The position numbers and the translations under genes are program-made. This document shows positions 54,026 to 62,714 of a DNA stretch of 64,000 nt, piece after piece; position 1 is the first letter of the stretch; each line of letters opens with the position of its first letter. Below the pieces are notes generated by a model. It saw nothing but the letters and a program-made list of their open reading frames with translations, did no database searches and was not told where the DNA came from. Origin of the DNA: Acidobacteriota bacterium (GTDB lineage: Bacteria; Acidobacteriota; Terriglobia; Bryobacterales; UBA6623); assembly GCA_016125275.1 (NCBI GenBank), contig WGMB01000003.1:1715896-1779895 (forward strand), in the 5' to 3' direction.

Positions 54026-54870
54026 AGCTTGTCCAGGCCTTCGGTCAGCTCCACGTAGACGCCCCAGGGGTCTGTGAAGAAGGCGATCGCCAGCCCCATC
54101 TTCTCGAGGTTGCGGTAGGGCATGTCGAACTTCACACCCTCGGCCTCGAGCTTCTTGCAGAAGGCCTCGAGGTCCTTCACTTCAAAGCCGATGTGGTCGA
54201 GCGCGCGGCCCTTGGTCGGCTGCGGCGCGTCCTCGGGCGAAAAGGTCAGGTTCACCCCGGGCAGGTCGGCGGACTCGAACGGGCCCCGCTTGCGCGGCGT
54301 CGCGCCGAACATCTTGGCGTACCACTGCTGCATGCCCGGCACGTCCGGCGTGGCGAAATGGATGTGGTGGTTCGCGATGGCGCGCGTCGCGGCGGTGTTG
54401 CCGATCAGCTCCACCTTCACGTCGTCGGGACCCAGGATGAAGGCCAAGTCGATGTCTTGGCTCGGCGAGTGGAAGACCTTCGTCTTGGCGCGCCCGCCGG
54501 TCACCTCGCGCTGGGTCACGATCGGCACGCCCGCCTTCTCGAGCTTCGCCACCAAGTCCACCACGCTCGGCACCTCGAAGCCGATGTGGTTCACCGAGCT
54601 GCCGATCGTGCCGGCCTCCGGCGCCTTCTCCTTCAGAAACACCAGCGCGTTGTAGAAGCGGTACACCTCGGTGCTGCCGAACTTCGTCGGCTCGCCGCCC
54701 AACAGCTCGCCCCAAAACCGCCGGTGCGCGGCCAAGTCACTGACGTTGAGGTGGTAATGGCCCATCGCCACCGGCCCTTCGGAGGCCGCGACGAGCTGCG
54801 CCAGGGCCACCGGCGCGAAGGCGCAGCCGAGCAACAGCACGGCCAGCCCGGAAAACAGCAACGATTTCAT
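54022..54870 (-). CDS. Exported two-domain VOC (glyoxalase/dioxygenase) protein
   Basis: 282 aa with two vicinal-oxygen-chelate domains. Signal MKSLLFSGLAVLLLGCAFAP, which could be cut as a lipoprotein (LLGC) or after ALA. Domain 1 (about 35-150): GHYHLNVSDLAAHRRFWGE, VNHIGFEVPSVVDLVAKL. Domain 2 (about 165-280): NHHIHFATPDVPGMQQWYAK, DHIGFEVKDLEAFCKKLE, ending YVELTEG. Metal residues H and E recur in both. Substrate unknown. ATG at 54870; the open frame to 55149 has no family resemblance. Confidence 0.87.
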   Translation of the reverse strand: MKSLLFSGLAVLLLGCAFAPVALAQLVAASEGPVAMGHYHLNVSDLAAHRRFWGELLGGEPTKFGSTEVYRFYNALVFLKEKAPEAGTIGSSVNHIGFEVPSVVDLVAKLEKAGVPIVTQREVTGGRAKTKVFHSPSQDIDLAFILGPDDVKVELIGNTAATRAIANHHIHFATPDVPGMQQWYAKMFGATPRKRGPFESADLPGVNLTFSPEDAPQPTKGRALDHIGFEVKDLEAFCKKLEAEGVKFDMPYRNLEKMGLAIAFFTDPWGVYVELTEGLDKL

Positions 54871-55184
54871 AGCTTTCGGGATTCTACTACGTGCGGCGAA
54901 GGCCTTGCCGAGCTTTCCGGCCATCTGAGATACTAAGCCCGCCGAGGCGGCGTGCGTCGAACCGATGCGTTCGCGGGCGGATCGGCGCTTGTTTCTCAAC
55001 TCTGAAGCTGCGGCGCAAGCTCGTTGCCGACGGCTCTGCACGGCTCTCCTTCGCGGTTGGAGGTCCGGCGGGCGGCGGCGTGAACGGGCGAATTGCGCCT
55101 GAACAGAGGTCCTCGCCGGGACGTAAGGAATCGCCCGGCCGGGGCCCATGAAATCCGCGAGGCTCGAGACCAGGATGAGGATCT
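54871..55184. other. Intergenic region upstream of infA, no gene found
   Basis: 314 bases between divergent VOC and infA genes. I find no tRNA, no convincing ORF and no clear repeat. The last 60 bases before infA include short GC-rich palindromes such as CCGGCCGG and a purine-rich GATGAGGATCT just before the ATG that probably serves as the ribosome site. The stretch must contain promoters for both genes but I cannot place hexamers with confidence. Confidence 0.5.
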
Positions 55185-55403
55185 ATGAAAGAAGAAGGCA
55201 TTGAGGTACAAGGCACCGTGGTGGAAAAGCATCCCGGCGGCACCTTCAGCGTCGCTCTGGACGACAAGCACACCGTGCTGGCCCAGATCGCCGGCAAGCT
55301 TCGCAAGCACCGGATCCGGATTTTGACCGGCGACCGCGTGAACGTGGAGCTCTCCCCGTACGACTTGACGCGGGGCCGCATCATCTATCGCTACCGCAGC
55401 TAG
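55185..55403 (+). CDS. infA: Translation initiation factor IF-1
   Basis: 72-aa S1/OB-fold factor that binds the ribosomal A site during initiation. Sequence fits the family end to end: [52 protein letters not shown] and the final YRYRS. It is isolated here rather than in the ribosomal-protein/secY cluster; many bacteria have such stand-alone or second copies. No other translation gene is adjacent. Confidence 0.96.
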   Translation: MKEEGIEVQGTVVEKHPGGTFSVALDDKHTVLAQIAGKLRKHRIRILTGDRVNVELSPYDLTRGRIIYRYRS

Positions 55404-55584
55404 ACATCTCTCCCCCTCCCCGGCACGCGGGCCGCAACCGTAGGGCTGCACCAGGATCTTTTGTCTCCCGCCCCAGGCGCAGGGCGGCCTCCGGCTACAC
55501 TCAAAACATGGCGATTGCGACCCGAGCGGCGCGGGCCGTTTGGACGGCCGGGTTTCCCCTGGCCGGCCCCGGACGACGGTACGA

Positions 55585-56544
55585 GTGGCGCGGCTGATCG
55601 TTTGCCTCGACGGCACCTGGAACAGCGCTGCGCCGCCCCCCGGCGTCGAGCCCACCAACGGCCTGCAGATCGTGCGGCGCGTCGCGCCGGTCGCGCCCGA
55701 CGGCCTCGTCCAAACGGTCCTCTATGAGCCCGGCCTCGGGGTCGACGGCCTCGGCTCGCACTTCGCCGCCTATCCGGGCTGGGGCCTGTCCCGCATCCTG
55801 CGGCGGGCCTACGCCCGCCTGGCCGAAACCTGGGCGCCGGGCGACGAGCTGTTCCTGATCGGCGTCAGCCGCGGAGCCTTCCTGTGCCAGAACTTGGCCC
55901 ACTGGCTCGACTGGGGCGGCTTGCCCCAGAACGCCTCCGCGGCCGAGATCGACCAACGCTTCGAGCTGCTGCTGCGGGCGGACGCCTCCGCGCTGGCCGC
56001 CCTGCCCTCGCGTCGGCCCGTCCCGATTCGCTTTCTCGGCGCGTTCGACACCGTCGCCGCCCTGGGGCTGCCGCTGGCGGGCCTGCGCCGCCTCACCCGG
56101 CCCGTCGCTCCGCAGCTCGGCAACCGCCTGCCCGCCAACGTCGCCGTCGCCCGCCACGCCCTCGCCGTGGAGGAGGACCGCGAGCCCTTCCGCCCCGAGA
56201 TCTGGACGCCGCCGTCCGCGCCCGGCCAGTCGGTGGAGCAGCTCTGGCTGCCCGGCGGCCACGCCGACGTGTGCGGCGGCTTCGGCCGTCGAGAGCTCTC
56301 CGACTACGCCCTGCTGTGGATGATGGCCGAGGCCGAACGGGCCGGCCTGGCCTTCGACCCGCTGCGCCGCGACGACGGCCTGCGTCCGGACCCCTCCGTC
56401 GCGCCCAGCCCCGCCACAGGCGTCAATCACCTCATGCGCCGCGTCCACCGCCGGCCCCTGCGGACCTGGCCCGAAACCGAGCGGCTCGACCCGGCCGCCG
56501 CCGGCCGCGGTCCCGCAGCCAAGCTCCCAACCCTGGCAAAATAG
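55585..56544 (+). CDS. DUF2235 alpha/beta-hydrolase-like protein (Tle1-related fold)
   Basis: 319 aa from a GTG at 55585 (VARLIVCLDGTWNSAAPPP). DUF2235 hallmarks: VCLDGTWN, LYEPGLGVDGLG, GDELFLIGVSRGAFLC with the nucleophile elbow G-V-S-R-G-A, FLGAFDTVAALG, and LPGGHADVCGGFG (His) with D in between. Relatives include the Tle1 phospholipase effectors of type VI secretion and stand-alone proteins in fungi and bacteria. No T6SS gene is here, so a lipase or esterase of unknown target is all I can say. pyrF starts seven bases after its stop. Confidence 0.88.
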   Translation: MARLIVCLDGTWNSAAPPPGVEPTNGLQIVRRVAPVAPDGLVQTVLYEPGLGVDGLGSHFAAYPGWGLSRILRRAYARLAETWAPGDELFLIGVSRGAFLCQNLAHWLDWGGLPQNASAAEIDQRFELLLRADASALAALPSRRPVPIRFLGAFDTVAALGLPLAGLRRLTRPVAPQLGNRLPANVAVARHALAVEEDREPFRPEIWTPPSAPGQSVEQLWLPGGHADVCGGFGRRELSDYALLWMMAEAERAGLAFDPLRRDDGLRPDPSVAPSPATGVNHLMRRVHRRPLRTWPETERLDPAAAGRGPAAKLPTLAK

Positions 56545-56551
56545 TCCAGGA

Positions 56552-57277
56552 ATGGACTGGCTCTCCGACAAACCGATCCCCCGCGCCGAACGGCTCATCT
56601 TCGCGCTCGACGTGCCCACGCCCGAAGCCGCCCGCGCCCTGGCCGAACAGCTCGGCGACAGCGTGCAGTTCTACAAGCTCGGCCTCGAGATCTTCATGGC
56701 CGGCGGTTACTGGGAGCTCGTCGACTGGCTGGCCGCCCGCGGCAAGAAGATCTTCGTCGACCTGAAATTCTTCGACGTCCCGGCGACGGTGGCCGGAGCA
56801 GTCCGGCGGCTGAACGGCCGCGGCGTGGAGCTGTGCACGGTCCACGGCAACGACTCCATGCTCCGCGCTGCCTGCGAGGCCCGCCAGGACGTGAAGGTGC
56901 TGGCCGTGACGGTTCTCACCAGCCTCGACCGCGGCGACCTCGACGACCTGGGCTTCCAGTGCGACGCCAAGACCCTCGTGCTCTCCCGCGCCCGCCGGGC
57001 GCTCGAGATGGGCTGCGACGGCATCGTCTCCTCGGGCCTCGAAGCGCCCGAGATCCGCCGCGAGCTGGGCCCCAAGCTGCTGGCCGTCACCCCCGGCATC
57101 CGCCCGGTGGAGAACCGCCCGGCCGACGACCAGAAGCGAACCGTCGACGTCGAGCAGGCCTTCCGCGGCGGCGCCGACTACATCGTCGTGGGCCGTCCCA
57201 TCCGCAACGCCGCCGACCCGCGCGCCGCCGCCGAAGGCATCCAGGCCACCCTCGCCGAGCTGTTCCCCCAAGGTTGA
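56552..57277 (+). CDS. pyrF: Orotidine-5'-phosphate decarboxylase
   Basis: 241-aa TIM-barrel enzyme for the last step of UMP synthesis, OMP to UMP. Active-site lysine/aspartates: D20 (FALDVPT), K42 (FYKLGLE), D70-L-K72-x2-D75 in IFVDLKFFDVP. The phosphate loop is TPGIRP and VGRPIRNAADP. Length fits the bacterial group I enzyme. The only pyrimidine gene in the window; its 7-base spacing behind the DUF2235 gene suggests shared transcription. Confidence 0.95.
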   Translation: MDWLSDKPIPRAERLIFALDVPTPEAARALAEQLGDSVQFYKLGLEIFMAGGYWELVDWLAARGKKIFVDLKFFDVPATVAGAVRRLNGRGVELCTVHGNDSMLRAACEARQDVKVLAVTVLTSLDRGDLDDLGFQCDAKTLVLSRARRALEMGCDGIVSSGLEAPEIRRELGPKLLAVTPGIRPVENRPADDQKRTVDVEQAFRGGADYIVVGRPIRNAADPRAAAEGIQATLAELFPQG

Positions 57278-57326
57278 CGCGAATTCCGTGTGACCTGGCG
57301 GGCCGCGCCGACGTCCCAATGCACGA

Positions 57327-58064
57327 GTGCGGTTGCGGACTCTAGTGGCGGCTCTCGCGCTGGCGGCGGCGCCGGCTTCGGCGCAGATCGCCGTCTCCAT
57401 CCGCGCCGGCTTGGTGGACTACCTCGAAGGCGAGGTCTGGATCGGCGACCGGCGGCTCGATCCCCAGTCCCGCCGCTTCGAGGAGCTGCCCCTCGGCGTC
57501 CCCCTGCGCACGGTCCACGGCAAGGCCGAAGTCGTGCTCGGCCCCGGACGCATCCTGCGCCTGGCGCCCCAGACCGAGATCGTCCTGCGCGACGACCGCT
57601 TGGAAGCCGTCGAGATCGAGGCGACCCGCGGCGCCGTCTATCTCACCTGGACGGACCTCGCCGGCGGCGGCGGCGCTGTCGTCGCGGTTCGCACCGGCCC
57701 GGCCCGCTGGGAGGCTTCCCACCCGGGCCGCTACCGCTGGGACGTCCCGACCGACGGCCCGCCGCGGCTGCGGGTCCACGACGGCAAGGTCAAGGCCTCC
57801 GCCGGCGGCAAGACGGTGTCGGTGAAGAGCAAGCACGAAGCCTTGCTCGCCGAGCAGGTCTCGGTCCGGGATCTCGACGAGCGCCGTGACTCCTTCGACC
57901 ACTGGAACGCCCGCCGCAGCCGCATCGTGGCGCGCTTGAGCCGGGCCGGCCACGAGCGCCGCCGCGGTCCGGGCGGCTTCGGCGGACGCGGGGGCCGCGG
58001 AGGCCGTGGCGGCGGCATTCCGCCGGCCTGGGACCCCGGCTTTCCCCTCAGCTACGGCCCTTGA
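57327..58064 (+). CDS. FecR-like exported protein with Gly/Arg-rich tail
   Basis: 245 aa. GTG start, signal peptide (TLVAALALAAAPASAQ), then a FecR-type domain: GLVDYLEGEVWIGD, PLRTVHGKAEVVLGPGRILRLAPQT, RLRVHDGKVKA. In ferric-citrate systems FecR relays a signal to an ECF sigma factor, but this protein has the domain at its exported N-terminal part and no FecI or transmembrane segment. The tail is low-complexity with a GGFGGRGGRGGRGG repeat and ends PPAWDPGFPLSYGP. Function unknown. Confidence 0.83.
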   Translation: MRLRTLVAALALAAAPASAQIAVSIRAGLVDYLEGEVWIGDRRLDPQSRRFEELPLGVPLRTVHGKAEVVLGPGRILRLAPQTEIVLRDDRLEAVEIEATRGAVYLTWTDLAGGGGAVVAVRTGPARWEASHPGRYRWDVPTDGPPRLRVHDGKVKASAGGKTVSVKSKHEALLAEQVSVRDLDERRDSFDHWNARRSRIVARLSRAGHERRRGPGGFGGRGGRGGRGGGIPPAWDPGFPLSYGP

Positions 58065-58138
58065 GCGCCGCGCGGGAGCCCGAGCCCGGCTGCGTTCACT
58101 ATGCTGAAAGGGTTCGGCGGAACAAGGCTCCCTCCCAC

Positions 58139-59578
58139 ATGCGCTCCGTGCAACGACCACTCCTGCATCCTCGACCTCGGGTCGATTCGAGCGGGAGGGC
58201 GGCGGCGCCGGGCGTACGCCGCGCCGCTCTTCTGCCGGCCGCCATGGCGCTCGCCGCCGTCGGCGCCTGGGCGCAAGCCCCGCCCGCCGGTCCCTCGCCC
58301 GCCAGTTCCTTGGGCCCCCTCTCGCTGAGCCTCCGCCAAGCGGTCGAAATCGCTCTGGCGCCGGACGGCAACGCCCGGGTGGCGCTGGCCGCCGAGCTGG
58401 TCGAGCAAGCCCGGCTGCGCTCGCTCGAGAGCCGCGCCGCGCTGCTGCCCAACGTCGACTCGACCGTCACCCAGCAGAACACGGTCCGCAACCTGGCCGC
58501 CTTCGGCATCCGCTTCCAGAGCCCCATCCCGGGCTTTTCGTTCCCCTCGATCGTCGGCCCCTTCAACGTCTTCGACGCCCGCGTCAGCGCCACTCAGTCG
58601 ATCTTCGACCTCTCCGCCATCCGCCGCTACCAGGCCGCCCGCACCCAGGCCGCCGCCGCCCGCCGAGATGACTCGAACACCCGCGAGGAGACCACCGCCG
58701 CCGTGGCTCGCGCCTACGTCTCCGCCCAGCTCGCCCAGCGCCAGCAGCAAACCGCCCAGGCGGACGTGGACCTCGCCGAAGAGCTGGTGCGCGAGGCCGA
58801 GAACCGCAACAACGCCGGCTCCGGCGTGCGCATCGAGGTCGCCCGCGCCCGCGTCCAGCTCGCTGACCGCCGCCAGAACGTCATCGTCCGCCGCACCCAG
58901 AGCCACGCCGCCCAGATGCAACTGGCGCGCCTGCTCGGCTTGGCCTTCGACCGTGATCTCGAGCTCACCACGCCGCTCGAGACTCCCTCGGCCGAATCCG
59001 CCACCGTCGAAGCGGCCCTCGACGAAGCCTTCGAGCACCGCTCCGACTGGCACGCCCAGATGCTGCGCGACGAAGCCGCCGGCCAGTCCGATTCCGCCGT
59101 CAAGTGGGAGCGTCTGCCGTCTCTGGCCGCCTTCGGCGACTACGGCGCCATCGGCAACAGCATCAACAACTCCCAGCCCACGCGCACCATCGGCGCCAGC
59201 CTCCGCGTGCCCGTCTTCGATGGCGGCCGCCGCGAAGCCCGCCGCGCCGAGACCGCCTCGCAGCGCCGCCAGGAGTCCATCCGCACCCGCGACCTGCGCC
59301 AGCAGATCGAGCTCGAGATCCGTCTGGCCCAGGACGCCCTCGTCTCCGCCACCTTGCAGACCGAGGTCGCCCAGGAAGGCCTGACCTTGGCCGAGGAAGA
59401 GGCCGCCCGCGCCCGTCGGCGCTACGCCGCCGGCGTCGGCGAGACCCTCGAGATCACCGACGCCCAGACCCGCCTGGCCCGCGCCCGCCAAAACCTGATC
59501 GACGCGCTGGGCCTCTACAATCTCGCGCGCATCGACTGGAGCGAAGCGCGCGGACGGATTGACACGGTGATCCCCTAG
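58139..59578 (+). CDS. TolC-family outer-membrane efflux protein
   Basis: 479-aa OEP/TolC-type channel with two OEP repeats. The signal region is RRAALLPAAMALAAVGAWAQ; the ATG at 58139 is the best start found, though its leader is unusually long (about 45 residues). First repeat: SLRQAVEIALAP, LLPNVDSTVTQQN; second: LPSLAAFGDYGAIGN, GASLRVPVFDGGRREARR. Long coiled-coil helices rich in Ala/Arg/Glu form the tunnel. It lies 39 bases before the HlyD-type adaptor, completing a tripartite exporter. Confidence 0.9.
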   Translation: MRSVQRPLLHPRPRVDSSGRAAAPGVRRAALLPAAMALAAVGAWAQAPPAGPSPASSLGPLSLSLRQAVEIALAPDGNARVALAAELVEQARLRSLESRAALLPNVDSTVTQQNTVRNLAAFGIRFQSPIPGFSFPSIVGPFNVFDARVSATQSIFDLSAIRRYQAARTQAAAARRDDSNTREETTAAVARAYVSAQLAQRQQQTAQADVDLAEELVREAENRNNAGSGVRIEVARARVQLADRRQNVIVRRTQSHAAQMQLARLLGLAFDRDLELTTPLETPSAESATVEAALDEAFEHRSDWHAQMLRDEAAGQSDSAVKWERLPSLAAFGDYGAIGNSINNSQPTRTIGASLRVPVFDGGRREARRAETASQRRQESIRTRDLRQQIELEIRLAQDALVSATLQTEVAQEGLTLAEEEAARARRRYAAGVGETLEITDAQTRLARARQNLIDALGLYNLARIDWSEARGRIDTVIP

Positions 59579-59617
59579 CCTTCGCACCGCACAGCCCGAA
59601 CCTGCCCCGAGGCCCTC

Positions 59618-60805
59618 ATGAAGAAACTCATCCCGGTCCTACTCTTGGCGGCGATCGCCGCCGGCGGCGTCGCCTACTGGATGTCCTCCCGCAATCAGGG
59701 CCCCGAAAACGCCATCGAGGTCTCCGGCAACATCCGCGTCACTGAAGTCGCCATCGCCTTCAAAACGCCCGGCAAGCTCGCCGAGCGGCTGGTCGACGAG
59801 GGCGACGTGGTGACCAAGGGCCAGGTCGTCGCGCGGCTCGACACCGAGCCGCTGCTGCGCCAGCGCGACCGCGCCGAGGCCGCCATCGCCGCCGCCCAGG
59901 CCCGCATCTCGCAAACCGAAGCCGCCCTGCGCTACGCCCGCGAGAGCGTGGCCTCCTCGGTCGCCCAGCGCACCGCCGAGGTCGCCGCCTCCGACGCGGC
60001 TCTGCGCGAGCTCGAGCGCGGCTCCCGCCCCCAGGAGATCCAGCAAGCCCAAGCCGCCGTCGAGACCGCCCGCGTCCAGGCCGGCGAGGCCGCCCGCAAC
60101 CTCGAGCGCGCCCGCACGCTGTTTGACACCCAAGACATCTCCGCCCAGGACTTCGACCGCTTCCAGGCCGCCGCCGACGCCGCCAAAGCCAACCTGAAAC
60201 AGGTGGAAGAGCGCCTGGCGCTGGTGCGCGAAGGGCCGCGCCGCGAGCAGATCGAAGGCGCCGAGGCCCAGAAGCAGCGCGCCCAGGCCGCCCTGCGTGG
60301 CGCCAACGCCGGCCGGCTCGACATCGAGCGCATGCAGCAGGATCTCGCCGCCCGCCACGCCGAGCTCGAAGCCTCCCAGGCCGATCTCGCCCTCATCGAA
60401 ACCCAGCTCCAGGACGCCGTCGCCGTCTCGCCCGTCAACGGTGTCGTGCTGGTCGAAGCCGCCGAGCCCGGCGAGATCCTCGCCGCCGGCGCCAGCGTCG
60501 TCACCATCGGCGACATCGAGCGCCCCTGGCTGCGCGCCTACGTCAACCAGATCTACCAGGGCCGCATCCGCATCGGCGACCCGGTCGAGGTCACCACCGA
60601 CTCCTTTCCGGGCAAGACCTACACCGGGCGCATCTCCTTCATCGCCGCCGACGCCGAGTTCACCCCCAAGGAGATTCAAACCGTCGAGGAACGCGTAAAG
60701 CTCGTCTACCGCCTCAAGATCGACATCCCCAACCCCAACCAAGAGCTCAAGCGGAACATGCCGGCCGACGCCACCATTCCACTGGCGCCGGTCTCCGGAG
60801 GCTAG
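59618..60805 (+). CDS. HlyD-family membrane-fusion adaptor (YbhG-like)
   Basis: 395-aa periplasmic adaptor joining the ABC pump to the TolC channel. Single N-terminal membrane anchor (LIPVLLLAAIAAGGVAYWM), a lipoyl-type half-domain (IAFKTPGKLAERLVDEGDVV), a long coiled-coil hairpin (about 80-260), the second half lipoyl (AVSPVNGVVLVEAAEPGEIL) and a beta-barrel ending LKRNMPADATIP. It starts 39 bases after the TolC gene and is followed by the two ATPase genes 5 bases later. Order and domains match the E. coli ybhG-F-S-R locus. Confidence 0.93.
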   Translation: MKKLIPVLLLAAIAAGGVAYWMSSRNQGPENAIEVSGNIRVTEVAIAFKTPGKLAERLVDEGDVVTKGQVVARLDTEPLLRQRDRAEAAIAAAQARISQTEAALRYARESVASSVAQRTAEVAASDAALRELERGSRPQEIQQAQAAVETARVQAGEAARNLERARTLFDTQDISAQDFDRFQAAADAAKANLKQVEERLALVREGPRREQIEGAEAQKQRAQAALRGANAGRLDIERMQQDLAARHAELEASQADLALIETQLQDAVAVSPVNGVVLVEAAEPGEILAAGASVVTIGDIERPWLRAYVNQIYQGRIRIGDPVEVTTDSFPGKTYTGRISFIAADAEFTPKEIQTVEERVKLVYRLKIDIPNPNQELKRNMPADATIPLAPVSGG

Positions 60806-60810
60806 CCCGG

Positions 60811-61761
60811 ATGAACGACGCGCCGGCCGTGGAGGCCAAGAATCTCGAGCGCCGCTTCGGCGACCTCGCCGCCGTCGACGGAATCGATCTCGCCGTCCGC
60901 CAAGGCGAGATCTTCGGCATCGTCGGCCCCGACGGCGCCGGCAAGACCACCACCCTGCGCCTACTGGTAGGGCTCATCGACCCCACCGAGGGCGAGATCA
61001 CCGTCATCGGCCACGACGTGCGCAAGCAGGGCGCGGCGGTCCGCGACCACATCGGCTACATGCCGCAGCAGTTCGGCCAGTACGTCGACCTGACCGTCGA
61101 AGAGAACATGCGCTTCTACGCCGACCTGTTCGGTGTGGTCGGCGCCGAGCGCGACGCCCTGTTCGACGAGCTGCTGCAGATGACCCGCATGGCGCCGTTC
61201 CGCAAGCGCCGCGCGGGCCAGCTCTCCGGCGGCATGAAGCAGAAGCTGGCGCTGATGTGCACCCTGCTGCACAAGCCCCAGGCGCTGTTTCTGGACGAAC
61301 CCACCAACGGCGTCGACCCGGTCTCGCGGCGCGATTTCTGGGCCATTCTCTATCAGCTCGTCAAGGACGGCCTGACCGTGCTGGTGACGACCTCTTACCT
61401 CGACGAAGCCGAGCGCTGCAACCGCGTGGCGCTGATGTACAAGGGCCGCATCATCGAGCAGGCGCCGCCGGACCAGATCGACCAAGCCCTCGACGCCGCC
61501 TGCTTCGCCATCCGCTGCGGCCGCCTTCGCGATGCCCGCCGCTACCTGCAGTCCCACGCGGACGTGCTCAGCGTGGAGACCGTCGGCCCCGAGCTGCACG
61601 CCTTCATCCACAGCCGCTCCACCGCTGACGCCGTCGTGGCCGACCTCGAGAGCCAGGGCTACGAGCAGCCCGAGGCCCGCCGCATCAAGCCCTCGCTCGA
61701 AGACTCCTTCATCGCGCTCGTGCGCCGCCAGGAACGCCGGGAGGCCGAAGCCGCCGCATGA
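60811..61761 (+). CDS. ABC exporter ATP-binding protein, first half of YbhF
   Basis: 316-aa nucleotide-binding domain. Walker A G39-P-D-G-A-G-K-T46, Q-loop YMPQQFGQY, intact signature LSGGMKQKL, Walker B ALFLDEPTNG. The H-loop has Ser195 in VTTSYLDEAERC where active ATPases have His. In E. coli the equivalent is fused to the next gene as YbhF; here it is split, with an ATGA overlap (61758-61761) coupling the two. It should heterodimerise with the following ATPase. Confidence 0.93.
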   Translation: MNDAPAVEAKNLERRFGDLAAVDGIDLAVRQGEIFGIVGPDGAGKTTTLRLLVGLIDPTEGEITVIGHDVRKQGAAVRDHIGYMPQQFGQYVDLTVEENMRFYADLFGVVGAERDALFDELLQMTRMAPFRKRRAGQLSGGMKQKLALMCTLLHKPQALFLDEPTNGVDPVSRRDFWAILYQLVKDGLTVLVTTSYLDEAERCNRVALMYKGRIIEQAPPDQIDQALDAACFAIRCGRLRDARRYLQSHADVLSVETVGPELHAFIHSRSTADAVVADLESQGYEQPEARRIKPSLEDSFIALVRRQERREAEAAA

Positions 61762-62714
61762 GCGACGCGTCCAGCAGCCGGCCCGCCGTCACCCTGCGCC
61801 GCCTCGTCAAGCGGTTCGGAGACTTCACCGCCGTCAACGACGTCTCCCTGGAGGTCGAGCAGGGCGAGATCTTCGGCTTCCTGGGCCCCAACGGCGCCGG
61901 CAAATCGACCACCATCCGCATCCTCTGCGGCCTGCTCTCGCCCACCTCCGGCGAGGCCGTCGTCAACGGCTTCTCGGTGGCCGACAGCCCCGAGCAGGTC
62001 AAGCAGTCGATCGGCTACATGTCCCAGAAGTTCTCCCTCTACAACGACTTGACCGTCGAGGAAAACCTGGAGTTCTTCGGCGGCGTCTACGGCGTCCCGC
62101 GCCAACGGCTGGAGGACCGCAAAGCCTTCGCGCTGCGAATGGCCGACCTCGAAGACCGTCGCCATTCGACCACCGGCGTGCTCCCGGCCGGCTTCAAGCA
62201 GCGCTTGGCGCTGGGCTGCGCCATCCTGCACGAGCCGCCCATCGTCTTCCTCGACGAGCCGACCTCCGGCGTCGACCCCGTCGCCCGGCGGGAGTTCTGG
62301 GACCTGATCTATTCGCTCTCCGAGGCCGGCCAAACCATCTTCGTCTCCACCCACTACATGGACGAGGCCGAGTACTGCCACCGCCTGGCGCTGATGCACC
62401 GCGGCCGCATGATCGCCCTCGGCGCGCCGGCCGAGCTCAAGCGCAGCCTCACCGACCGCAAGCTGCTCGACCTGGACTGCTCCGACGTCGTCGCCGCCAT
62501 GCAGGCTCTGGAGGACGAGCCCGCCATCCTCGATACCGCCGTCTTCGGCGGAGGCCTGCACCTCTCGGTCGCCGACGTCGAGGCCGGCTCGGCCGCCGCC
62601 CGCCGCCGTCTGGAGCAGGCCGGCCTGCGCATCGACCGCCTGGAGCCCATCGACCCCTCCATGGAGGACGTCTTCGTGGCGCTCATCGAGCGCGAGGAGG
62701 CCAAGGCGCAATGA
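61758..62714 (+). CDS. ABC exporter ATP-binding protein, second half of YbhF
   Basis: 318-aa ATPase. Walker A GPNGAGKST, Q-loop YMSQKFSLY, Walker B VFLDEPTSG, H-loop H199 in STHYMDEAE. The signature motif is degenerate: LPAGFKQRLAL instead of LSGGQ. Thus the two ATPases are complementary; the complete ATP site is formed by this protein's Walker motifs and the partner's LSGG. Its stop overlaps the permease start by four bases. Confidence 0.93.
   Translation: MSDASSSRPAVTLRRLVKRFGDFTAVNDVSLEVEQGEIFGFLGPNGAGKSTTIRILCGLLSPTSGEAVVNGFSVADSPEQVKQSIGYMSQKFSLYNDLTVEENLEFFGGVYGVPRQRLEDRKAFALRMADLEDRRHSTTGVLPAGFKQRLALGCAILHEPPIVFLDEPTSGVDPVARREFWDLIYSLSEAGQTIFVSTHYMDEAEYCHRLALMHRGRMIALGAPAELKRSLTDRKLLDLDCSDVVAAMQALEDEPAILDTAVFGGGLHLSVADVEAGSAAARRRLEQAGLRIDRLEPIDPSMEDVFVALIEREEAKAQ

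Noticed and set aside
55585..56544. Type VI secretion effector
   Set aside because: No VgrG, Hcp, PAAR or immunity gene nearby; the neighbours are infA and pyrF.
57327..58064. FecIR iron-signalling system
   Set aside because: No ECF sigma factor or TonB receptor nearby, and the protein has a signal peptide instead of the FecR membrane topology.
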